Below, piece by piece: positions 1-5,255 of a DNA stretch of 11,695 nt (positions are counted from its first letter, which is position 1; every line of letters begins with the position of its first letter). The position numbers and the translations under genes were made by a program. Location of the stretch: positions 1 through 11,695 of the forward strand of contig CAMLRB010000118.1 in the NCBI GenBank assembly GCA_946482295.1, written 5' to 3'. Source of the stretch: an uncultured Bacteriovorax sp. GTDB taxonomy: Bacteria > Bdellovibrionota > Bacteriovoracia > Bacteriovoracales > Bacteriovoracaceae. The notes beneath the pieces were generated by a model. The model had not been told where the DNA came from and did not search any database. It was given only the letters and a program-made list of their open reading frames with translations.

Positions 1-74
1 CATGGTGGGCAAAACATCACTACATCAAAGAAATTAGCAAACCTGTTGATCAAAAGGATGAAAGCAAACAGTGA
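1..74 (+). CDS. C-terminal tail of an unidentified upstream gene (5' end outside window)
   Basis: The frame beginning at base 3 is open from the window edge to a TGA at 72-74. It encodes a lysine-rich, hydrophilic tail starting WWAKHHYIKEIS and ending DESKQ. The stop overlaps the GTG start of the next gene in a GTGA junction, which is typical of translationally coupled genes, so this frame is preferred. A second frame, from base 1, is also open, to a TGA at 82-84. It would give a 14-base overlap and uses a rarer AGG codon, so I consider it less likely. Too little of the protein is visible to name a family. The tail does not resemble the C-terminus of EpmA or EF-P, which sometimes accompany lysine aminomutase-like genes. 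Confidence 0.5.
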   Translation, partial: WWAKHHYIKEISKPVDQKDESKQ

Positions 75-1102
75 GCTGGACTGATGAATTTCGCGATTCA
101 CTCAAAACATCAAAAGACCTAAGTGAGTTTTTTGGTGTTGAATTTCCCCAAGTCAATTATCCTCTCTTTATTCCCAAATCGTTTGCTGAAAAAATAAAAG
201 GCGCAGGTCCTGATTCCCCCCTGTGGAAGCAATTTCTTCCTCATGCAGATGAAAACGCGAGCACAGGCCGAATCGATCCGATCGGTGACAAAGTTCATGC
301 TCAAAACAATCAATTGATTCATCGTTATGAAAATCGTGTGCTCTTTACGCCAACAACAGTGTGTCCTGTTTTATGCCGATACTGTTTTAGAAAAAATGAG
401 CTCTCGGCCAACGATGAAATTTTTCAACAGAAGTTTTTAGAAGCAAAAACATATCTTCAGGAAAATGCAGACATCAACGAGATCATTTTTACTGGGGGGG
501 ATCCGTTTATCCTTTCCAATGATAAACTTGCGTTTTATCTACAAGAACTTTCAGAAATTAGATCACTTAAATATATTCGTTTTCATACACGCACACCGGT
601 TATTCTTCCTACTCGCATCGATGAAGGGCTCATTGCTCTCCTTCAGAGCGCACAGGGGCTGTTTAAAAGAGCGATGGTTATGATTCACTTGAATCATATC
701 ACTGAACTCACAAGCGACGTCATTGAGGCCATTGAAGCGCTTACAGAGCATGGAATTGAAGTCTATTCGCAGACTGTGCTTTTAAAAGGTGTGAACGACA
801 CAACAGAAGATCTTTATACACTCTTTTCCGTATTGGCCGACCTCAAAGTGAAACCGTATTACCTTCATCATCCAGATGAAGCTCTGGGGGCCATGCATTT
901 TTATATGACTTTAGAAGAAGGTCGCAAAATCTATGCTCCACTTCACAACCAACTTCCAGGTTGGGCCATCCCTCAATACGTGATCGACATTCCTGGAGGC
1001 GAAGGAAAAGTCTCGGCCTTCAACCCTGAACAATTCGAGTTTTCAGGCACTCTTATCAATCGCCATGGTGAAAAAATTACAATCCCTAGTGCAAAAAACT
1101 AA
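71..1102 (+). CDS. KamA-family radical SAM protein (lysine 2,3-aminomutase-like)
   Basis: This is a radical SAM, PLP-dependent enzyme of the lysine 2,3-aminomutase family, which moves the alpha-amino group of lysine to the beta carbon. The 4Fe-4S/SAM motif is CPVLCRYC (C98, C102, C105), followed by TGGDP at 141-145. QTVLLKGVND (234-243) and KPYYLHHPD (261-269) match the family core. IDIPGGEGK ends at K313, the position of the PLP-binding lysine. D269 and D306 correspond to the aspartates that hold the substrate lysine in clostridial KamA. At 343 residues it is as short as E. coli EpmB, the EF-P lysine modifier, but its PGGxGK segment is KamA-like, so free lysine and EF-P lysine are both possible substrates. 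The GTG start is fixed by an in-frame TGA at 59-61. AAAGGA (53-58) is a somewhat distant ribosome site, and GTGA overlap with the preceding gene suggests coupling. The protein is cytoplasmic. Confidence 0.88.
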   Translation: MSWTDEFRDSLKTSKDLSEFFGVEFPQVNYPLFIPKSFAEKIKGAGPDSPLWKQFLPHADENASTGRIDPIGDKVHAQNNQLIHRYENRVLFTPTTVCPVLCRYCFRKNELSANDEIFQQKFLEAKTYLQENADINEIIFTGGDPFILSNDKLAFYLQELSEIRSLKYIRFHTRTPVILPTRIDEGLIALLQSAQGLFKRAMVMIHLNHITELTSDVIEAIEALTEHGIEVYSQTVLLKGVNDTTEDLYTLFSVLADLKVKPYYLHHPDEALGAMHFYMTLEEGRKIYAPLHNQLPGWAIPQYVIDIPGGEGKVSAFNPEQFEFSGTLINRHGEKITIPSAKN

Positions 1103-1151
1103 ATAATTCTCTATAACAATCAACAGCCTAAATTTTTGTCTAGGATATATT

Positions 1152-1925
1152 ATGAAAACGATTTCATTCTTCGCACTACTCTGTTTAACTTCAAGCGCTC
1201 ATGCTTTTTTATTCCCAGGTTCAACACTTGAATTAAAACAAGATGCTGAAGCGATCTACCTTACAAAAGATCAACGCATGCTTGGAACAACACTTATTCC
1301 TCATGCACTTTTTTCAGATGGTATAAACCTTACTAATATTCCTGCCATGACAGCAACAACAGAATTTTGTCTCATTCAAAAAGAGAAACAATTAGGCTCA
1401 CTTGAAGGAACATATATCTCTAATGGTTATGGATTTTCTTCTAACAAAAGAGCGTTAGATATTACATGCTTTAAAGCTCGATTTAACAATTACAACTCGA
1501 CTTATATACCTGAGGCAACATCGGTCAATGCTGATATTTTAGGACGCGCCCTAGGGGCTTACGGGGACATAAAACTTGCTCGTGCGGAAAACGTTACTAT
1601 TGGATCGTATGCATTCACAACTGGATACAAAGCAGGTCGTGAAGTGTACGGTGAATCAGAATGTTCGATGATGACTTACAAAGCTGGATCGAAAATTAAG
1701 ATTCTCTTCTCAGGAAGACGAGCGAGTTGTTCGATGAATGTTGAATCCTGGACAATGCTTTCTAAACCTGGAAAAGGCGAATTTCTTAAGCTTGACGGAT
1801 CAGGAACTTTCATTGGAGTAGAAACAAACTGCTCAATTGAGTTCGAAGTAAAAAACGGCAAACTTACAGGGCGAGCACTTCAAACAATCAAACACAATAA
1901 TTCAGGAAGCTACTGTCAGTATTAA
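1152..1925 (+). CDS. Exported six-cysteine protein of unknown function
   Basis: I do not recognise a family for this 257-residue protein. It starts with a clear Sec signal peptide: K2, a hydrophobic stretch 4-12, and a probable cleavage after SAHA (residue 18). C11 does not sit in a lipobox, so this is not a lipoprotein. The mature part has six cysteines (C73, C106, C171, C193, C227, C255), enough for three disulfides, which fits a periplasmic or secreted location. It has no membrane segment and is rich in short polar, probably beta-strand stretches. The ATG is preceded by TAGGA (1141-1145), six bases away. It lies 49 nt after the KamA-like gene with no terminator between. TATAAC at 1112-1117 could be a -10 box but has no good -35. 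The next exported protein gene follows 20 nt downstream, probably in the same transcript. Confidence 0.8.
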   Translation: MKTISFFALLCLTSSAHAFLFPGSTLELKQDAEAIYLTKDQRMLGTTLIPHALFSDGINLTNIPAMTATTEFCLIQKEKQLGSLEGTYISNGYGFSSNKRALDITCFKARFNNYNSTYIPEATSVNADILGRALGAYGDIKLARAENVTIGSYAFTTGYKAGREVYGESECSMMTYKAGSKIKILFSGRRASCSMNVESWTMLSKPGKGEFLKLDGSGTFIGVETNCSIEFEVKNGKLTGRALQTIKHNNSGSYCQY

Positions 1926-1945
1926 AAATTAAAAACGAGATTATT

Positions 1946-2902
1946 ATGAAAACGACTATGCTCACAGTACTATTTCTCCTCTCCCCGGCCGTCATTGCAA
2001 GTTCGGCAACTTCATCATTTAAAGAAGTCCGAAATGTTGTTTTTGAAGAAAATCCAACATCGACAAATGCAGTAGAGCGCGAAGAAATAAAAGTTTATCA
2101 AAAAAATCGCCTTCCTCACTATGAAGTCACAAGTTCAAAATTTATCGTGGGTGGAGTGAATCATCTTCTCAATCGCGCACAACGAACTCACATTGACAAA
2201 GATGATACTTACCCTCGCTTGGAAAAGCTTGTTCATCCTAATGGTGCATGTTTTACGGGAGTGTGGTCTATTACGGAAAATAATCCTTATAGCGGCTACT
2301 TTAAAGCTGGCTCAAAAGGTCTCTTCATCGGACGTGCTTCAACGGCGCTTACTGAAACTGAACGAGGAGATCCTCGCGGTTTCGCCTTCGCTGGAAAAAT
2401 TTTTCCAACAATGAATCCTGATAAAAAAGTCACAACAGCAAATTTTTTTACGGCCGATGTTTTAATGGGCACTCAGAGGGATCGCTACCTCGATGTAAAG
2501 ATGACAAATAGCCCTGACATTGGTTTTAGATTCAGTGTCATTGGTATGGCCCTACAAATTGTCAACACTTTTAAAGGTGTTGATAAGGAACCTAACTTTC
2601 GTCCGCTCTATCCAATTTCGGAATTGGGACTTAAGGCCGATGAATTAGTGAAAACACCCAAGTTCATTATGATTGAAACTGACAAGTCAGTGGAACGTAA
2701 TGACGATACTGATTTTAGAGATGAAGTGAACATTCGAAAGAATCATGCTCAAGGAATTATCTTTAATATTTTGGTTAATGACGTAAGCCGTGATCAAGAT
2801 TCTCGAGAGTGGAAGAAAATTGGGACTATTAAAGCAAATGAGAGCACGGTCTCTTACGGTTGTGATCGACAGCTGCACTTTGCTCACCCTAAGATGAAAT
2901 AG
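1946..2902 (+). CDS. Exported catalase-like (heme-dependent catalase fold) protein
   Basis: This 318-residue protein has a signal peptide (hydrophobic 5-18, likely cleavage after VIA at 18). Its central part lines up by eye with the catalase core. KLVHPNGACFTGVW (94-107) matches the catalase RVVHARGxGAxG segment, with H97 at the catalytic distal histidine. FIGRAST (127-133) matches VRFST, RGDPRGFAFAGKIFP (140-154) matches the DPRGFAVKFYT segment, and TANFFTADV (164-172) matches the segment with the distal Asn (N166). The C-terminus ends CDRQLHFAHPKMK. I see no RxxxY-type motif that would supply the proximal heme tyrosine, and the protein is shorter than true catalases (about 480 or more residues). 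Heme binding and peroxide activity are therefore uncertain. C102 and C306, the only mature cysteines, could pair. It lies 20 nt downstream of the six-cysteine gene with a weak ribosome site (GAGA, 1937-1940). Confidence 0.75.
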   Translation: MKTTMLTVLFLLSPAVIASSATSSFKEVRNVVFEENPTSTNAVEREEIKVYQKNRLPHYEVTSSKFIVGGVNHLLNRAQRTHIDKDDTYPRLEKLVHPNGACFTGVWSITENNPYSGYFKAGSKGLFIGRASTALTETERGDPRGFAFAGKIFPTMNPDKKVTTANFFTADVLMGTQRDRYLDVKMTNSPDIGFRFSVIGMALQIVNTFKGVDKEPNFRPLYPISELGLKADELVKTPKFIMIETDKSVERNDDTDFRDEVNIRKNHAQGIIFNILVNDVSRDQDSREWKKIGTIKANESTVSYGCDRQLHFAHPKMK

Positions 2903-2949
2903 TTCCGGTGACGACGCACCGCCAGCGGTAAGAAATTTAAAAAGGGTCA

Positions 2950-2978
2950 TTGACAGATTTCGATGCGATCCTTAATAT
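2950..2978 (+). promoter_or_regulatory. Sigma-70 promoter of the tRNA-Gly gene
   Basis: A perfect -35 box TTGACA (2950-2955) is followed after exactly 17 bases by TAATAT (2973-2978), a 4-of-6 match to the -10 consensus. Transcription should start near 2985, giving a leader of about 13 nt before the mature tRNA. The CAGCG stretch just downstream of the -10 box (2979-2983) is GC-rich. In other bacteria such discriminators go with growth-rate (stringent) control of stable RNA promoters; that control is inference here. Confidence 0.85.
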
Positions 2979-2997
2979 CAGCGTTACTCAAATCGAT

Positions 2998-3074
2998 GCG
3001 GGATTAGCTCAGTTGGCTAGAGCGTCTGCTTGCCATGCAGAAGGTCGAGAGTTCGAGTCTCTTATCCCGCTCCA
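2998..3074 (+). tRNA. tRNA-Gly (anticodon GCC), CCA encoded
   Basis: The sequence folds into a complete cloverleaf. The acceptor arm is GCGGGAT (2998-3004) with ATCCCGC (3064-3070). The D stem is GCTC (3007-3010) with GAGC (3020-3023). The anticodon stem is TCTGC (3025-3029) with GCAGA (3037-3041), around the loop TTGCCAT. The T stem is GAGAG/CTCTT, with one G-U pair, around TTCGAGT. The anticodon GCC is at 3032-3034 and reads GGC and GGU glycine codons. The discriminator is T3071, as in bacterial tRNA-Gly, and CCA (3072-3074) is genome-encoded. It closely resembles E. coli tRNA-Gly(GCC). It is a single-gene transcript with its own promoter and terminator. Confidence 0.97.
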
Positions 3075-3094
3075 TTAAAAATTTAAAATAAATC

Positions 3095-3122
3095 AAGGCC
3101 ACCTTCGGGTGGCCTTTTTATT
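3095..3122. terminator. Rho-independent terminator after tRNA-Gly, possibly bidirectional
   Basis: A 9-bp stem (AAGGCCACC 3095-3103 with GGTGGCCTT 3108-3116) closes a TTCG tetraloop and is followed on the plus strand by T-rich TTTTTATTT (3115-3123). It lies 20 nt after the tRNA. On the minus strand the same hairpin follows the stop of the 107-residue exported protein (3135) and is trailed by GATTTATTTTAAATTTTT, so it can plausibly stop both converging transcripts, less strongly on the minus strand. Confidence 0.9.
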
Positions 3123-3134
3123 TCAATCAACCAA

Positions 3135-3458
3135 CTACATTCTTTTGCAAGTTACATCTTTTGAAAAAATCACATTCGGTGAGAGAATGATTGTGTCTGC
3201 ATCGTAATAGCTCATACCGTAGGTTGTTTTTTTGAATCTTCCGGCACAAACAAGATTTGTCAGCTCAATCTCAGTCCCAGGGAATGTTGTGTACTCTATT
3301 ACGCATGGGAACTTTTGAAATTTATTTTCGAGTGTGATTGTTTTATCATCGTGCATTTTTAGAAGAAAACGCGATCCTCCAAAATTGCAGCTAAACGATT
3401 CTGCTGAAAAAGCACTCACTGAAGCAACAAGAGAAAGTGTTAAAAATACAAATTTCAT
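3135..3458 (-). CDS. Small exported four-cysteine protein of unknown function
   Basis: This 107-residue protein is not one I recognise. It opens with a signal peptide (MKF, then a hydrophobic run to about 16, with cleavage after VSA or SAFSA, residue 16 or 19). The mature part of roughly 90 residues has four cysteines (C24, C52, C71, C104), consistent with two disulfides in a periplasmic or secreted beta-rich domain. The start is well supported by AGGGGA (3463-3468) four bases upstream of the ATG. It is a single-gene unit: a good promoter (3496-3524) with an overlapping palindrome lies upstream, and the shared hairpin terminator lies 18 bases beyond its stop. Small size and lack of a family make the function open. 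Signal peptide, ribosome site, promoter and terminator together make it a convincing gene. Confidence 0.82.
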   Translation of the reverse strand: MKFVFLTLSLVASVSAFSAESFSCNFGGSRFLLKMHDDKTITLENKFQKFPCVIEYTTFPGTEIELTNLVCAGRFKKTTYGMSYYDADTIILSPNVIFSKDVTCKRM

Positions 3459-3486
3459 GCGGTCCCCTGAGAAGAATTACTTAAAA

Positions 3487-3507
3487 CTTGTATTTATTAG
3501 ATACAAG
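3487..3507. repeat. 21-bp near-palindrome over the -10 region: candidate operator
   Basis: CTTGTAT (3487-3493) and ATACAAG (3501-3507) are perfect inverted copies around a 7-base centre, and the inner bases add a T-G and a T-A pair. The palindrome spans the -10 box and the predicted start of transcription of the minus-strand 107-residue gene. This is the placement expected of a repressor site. It could instead form a weak AT-rich hairpin at the very 5' end of the mRNA. Confidence 0.45.
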
Positions 3508-3524
3508 CTAAATGGAAGTGGCAA
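3496..3524 (-). promoter_or_regulatory. Sigma-70 promoter of the small exported protein gene
   Basis: Read on the minus strand, TTGCCA (3519-3524; 5 of 6 to consensus) and TCTAAT (3496-3501; 5 of 6) are separated by exactly 17 bases. Transcription would start near 3489, giving a leader of about 30 nt that contains the AGGGGA ribosome site. The -35 box lies only four bases beyond the T7 tract of the upstream gene's terminator, so the two units are separated with almost no spare sequence. Confidence 0.7.
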
Positions 3525-3553
3525 TAATAAAAAAAGCCACCTTTTCGGTGGCC
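3525..3553 (-). terminator. Rho-independent terminator of the 274-residue membrane protein gene
   Basis: On the minus strand, GCCACC (3547-3552) pairs with GGTGGC (3536-3541) around a five-base GAAAA loop, followed directly by seven T residues (3529-3535) and then ATTATT. It lies about 27 bases beyond the stop of the upstream minus-strand gene. On the plus strand it is followed by only a broken T-rich run and has no gene to serve, so the minus-strand direction is the likely one. The stem core GCCACC/GGTGGC is the same as in the terminator at 3095-3116. Confidence 0.88.
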
Positions 3554-3579
3554 TTTCTATTTCTATTTTCAGCACATTT

Positions 3580-4404
3580 CTATTTATTTAATGTTAACAA
3601 TTTTTGGTATTCAGCAATTAAGTTATCATTTAGCTTAATGAGTTCCAAAGATGCATCTCTTCTTGCTAATGCTCCGAAAATTACAATGTCTCCAAAAAGA
3701 AGTTGATCTTCACCGAGTTTAAAAATTCTTGCAAAATAAGAACTATTAGCTGGGTCGTTTTGACTTAATAAATTCTCAATTGTCTTATTCAAGCTATCTT
3801 GAATTAACTGAAAAGCTTTAGGCATTGCTTTTAATTGACCTAAAATACGTTTTTCATATTCCTGACGATCGTAATGAGACATATTCTTATACAATTGAAG
3901 CGCTTCTGGTCTATTCGATCTCAACTTAAGATCAATAAATTCTACTTCCTGAGTTTTGTTCTGAATAGCTTCAAGCTTAGCACTATCTAAATGCTTAAAA
4001 GCAATATCGTCTCTCTTATAGATACTTGGGTTATAAAGAAGACTATAAAATCCTGTAGTCCCCGTGGCGCCTACACGTATAAGCCCTCCAAGAATAGTTC
4101 TTAGGCCTAGAGGAATTTCTGCCATACAGGTTTTGCAAACTAGTAAGCGTGGAACTGCGGCCCAAGTGAAATACACTGTTTCAACGATAACAATTAACTT
4201 CAGAGTCCAAGAAGCCGCTGTTGGCAGCATACTTTTATAAGAAAGGTCTCTGGCAATATTTCCATAGTCGTCAGCTGATGATTTCAAAATTTTAGAATAA
4301 TTCTGTGAGCGTTTGATCTGTGCGGCGGCATCAGCACTACCATCGGCCATTGCTGTATTTAACGACAAGAGAAGCGTCAGTAGCATAATTGAGATCATTT
4401 TCAT
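3580..4404 (-). CDS. Predicted membrane protein with signal peptide, unknown function
   Basis: No family is recognised for this 274-residue protein. It begins with a hydrophobic leader ending in the signal-peptidase-like AMA (18-20), followed by an Asp/Ala-rich start of the mature chain. Two further hydrophobic segments, about 66-89 and 100-124, are separated by a short loop with C90 and C93 (CKTC), which suggests an inner-membrane hairpin or a metal or disulfide pair. The remaining 150 residues are charged and look mostly helical. The ATG has a good ribosome site, AGGAG (4410-4414), five bases upstream. It lies 164 bases downstream of kdpE on the same strand with no clear terminator between. 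It may receive kdp read-through or be driven by the weak TTGAGA (4462-4457)/TAAATT (4440-4435) pair upstream. A strong terminator follows it. A link to potassium is not shown by the sequence. Confidence 0.8.
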   Translation of the reverse strand: MKMISIMLLTLLLSLNTAMADGSADAAAQIKRSQNYSKILKSSADDYGNIARDLSYKSMLPTAASWTLKLIVIVETVYFTWAAVPRLLVCKTCMAEIPLGLRTILGGLIRVGATGTTGFYSLLYNPSIYKRDDIAFKHLDSAKLEAIQNKTQEVEFIDLKLRSNRPEALQLYKNMSHYDRQEYEKRILGQLKAMPKAFQLIQDSLNKTIENLLSQNDPANSSYFARIFKLGEDQLLFGDIVIFGALARRDASLELIKLNDNLIAEYQKLLTLNK

Positions 4405-4412
4405 AAGAACTC

Positions 4413-4438
4413 CTAAATTGTTTATAAGCTCAATTTAG
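4413..4438. repeat. 8-bp inverted repeat abutting the ribosome site of the membrane protein gene
   Basis: CTAAATTG (4413-4420) and CAATTTAG (4431-4438) are perfect inverted copies separated by ten bases (TTTATAAGCT). The gene-proximal arm includes the first bases of the AGGAG ribosome site (4410-4414). As RNA it could form a hairpin that partly hides the ribosome site. As DNA it overlaps a weak candidate -10 box and could be an operator. The sequence alone does not decide between these. Confidence 0.4.
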
Positions 4439-4484
4439 CGGGTTTCGTGATGATCTCAAGAAGAAGTGTAAAACTTTTCCTATG

Positions 4485-4501
4485 TGTCTAATTTATAGAC
4501 A
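4485..4501. repeat. 17-bp palindrome TGTCTA-N5-TAGACA between kdpE and the membrane protein gene
   Basis: TGTCTA (4485-4490) and TAGACA (4496-4501) are perfect inverted half-sites around ATTTA. The spacing of one helical turn is typical of a site bound by a dimeric helix-turn-helix regulator. It lies in the 164-base gap downstream of kdpE and about 80 bases upstream of the next gene. It has no T tract, so it is not a terminator. The rest of this gap shows no gene and no convincing hairpin. Confidence 0.35.
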
Positions 4502-4568
4502 GTATTGCTGACAACGAGAGGCCTGAGAAAGCAGTGGAATTAGAAACTTCCCCAAGAGATTGGAAAAT

Positions 4569-5252
4569 TTAATTATCCTTTAAACGGTATCCAATTCCGG
4601 CTTCATTTACAATTACAGTACTCGCACCCGTGCATGCACTCTCTAATTTTTTCCTTATTACGCCGAAATAAACTCTCAAATAATGAAGTTGGTCTACAGA
4701 GTGAGGACCCCAAACATCATTGAGTATCACTTTGTGGGGAACAATTTTTCCTCCACTTATAATGAGGATTTTTAATAAATCAAATTCAGTGCCTGTTAAT
4801 TTAAGGTCAACATCATCATAGTAAATGCGGTGTAATCCAAGGTCCACACGAAGTTTACCAAAGTTCAGCATCTCATTTTTACCATCACGTAATGAATGCC
4901 TTAAACCAACTCTAATTCTTGCCATTAATTCAGTAACACTAAATGGTTTTGTTAAATAATCATCGGCACCTGCATCTAGTGCCGCAACTTTATCATCATC
5001 AGAATCTCTTGCTGTTAAAAATATAACTGGGACTTGAGATGATTTTCTGATTTCTTCGAGCACTGTAATACCCTGTATGCCAGGAAGACCGTAATCTAAA
5101 ATTATAAGATTTGGAGAACCTGATTTGAATAATGAGAGTCCTTCTTCTCCCGAAGTTGCCACAACTACTTCGAACTTATCTGCTTCCAAAGTAGATTTTA
5201 ATAAATTTCTAATTGATAGCTCATCCTCTATAATTAAAATTTTTACTTTCAT
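4569..5252 (-). CDS. kdpE: KdpE, response regulator of the kdp potassium-uptake operon
   Basis: This is an OmpR/PhoB-type response regulator of 227 residues, close to the 225 of E. coli KdpE. The receiver domain (1-118) has the acidic pair E9-D10, phospho-acceptor D53 (ILDYGLPG), the switch T80 and conserved K102 (TKPF). The winged-helix DNA-binding domain (about 128-225) has LTGTEFDLLKIL (152-163) and the recognition region VWGP...YLRVYFGVIRKKLE (180-204), the latter characteristic of KdpE. It is expected to be phosphorylated by KdpD and to activate transcription of kdp genes under K+ limitation or osmotic stress. It is the last gene of the kdp operon, starting three bases after the kdpD stop, with no strong ribosome site of its own, which suggests translation coupled to kdpD. 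Confidence 0.96.
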   Translation of the reverse strand: MKVKILIIEDELSIRNLLKSTLEADKFEVVVATSGEEGLSLFKSGSPNLIILDYGLPGIQGITVLEEIRKSSQVPVIFLTARDSDDDKVAALDAGADDYLTKPFSVTELMARIRVGLRHSLRDGKNEMLNFGKLRVDLGLHRIYYDDVDLKLTGTEFDLLKILIISGGKIVPHKVILNDVWGPHSVDQLHYLRVYFGVIRKKLESACTGASTVIVNEAGIGYRLKDN

Positions 5253-5255
5253 AAG

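Noticed and set aside
1089..1117. Possible promoter ahead of the six-cysteine gene (TATAAC at 1112-1117)
   Set aside because: The hexamer 17 bases upstream (GTGCAA) matches the -35 consensus at only three positions, so it is not listed as a feature.
2193..2414. A 73-codon plus-strand frame inside the catalase-like gene
   Set aside because: It is out of frame with the conserved core of the larger gene and has no signal of its own.
2906..2929. Hairpins CGGTG/CACCG (2906-2921) and ACCGC/GCGGT (2918-2929) just after the catalase-like gene
   Set aside because: They are short and mutually exclusive, one has only a two-base loop, and neither is followed by a T tract on either strand, so I do not call a terminator or switch.
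2960..3000. Direct repeat TCGATGCG at 2960-2967 and 2993-3000
   Set aside because: Eight bases only. The second copy includes the conserved tRNA 5' end, so chance is a sufficient explanation.
4569..4620. Possible frameshifted or extended kdpE C-terminus
   Set aside because: The protein ends with the usual GIGYRLKDN-type KdpE terminus at normal length, so the stop is genuine.
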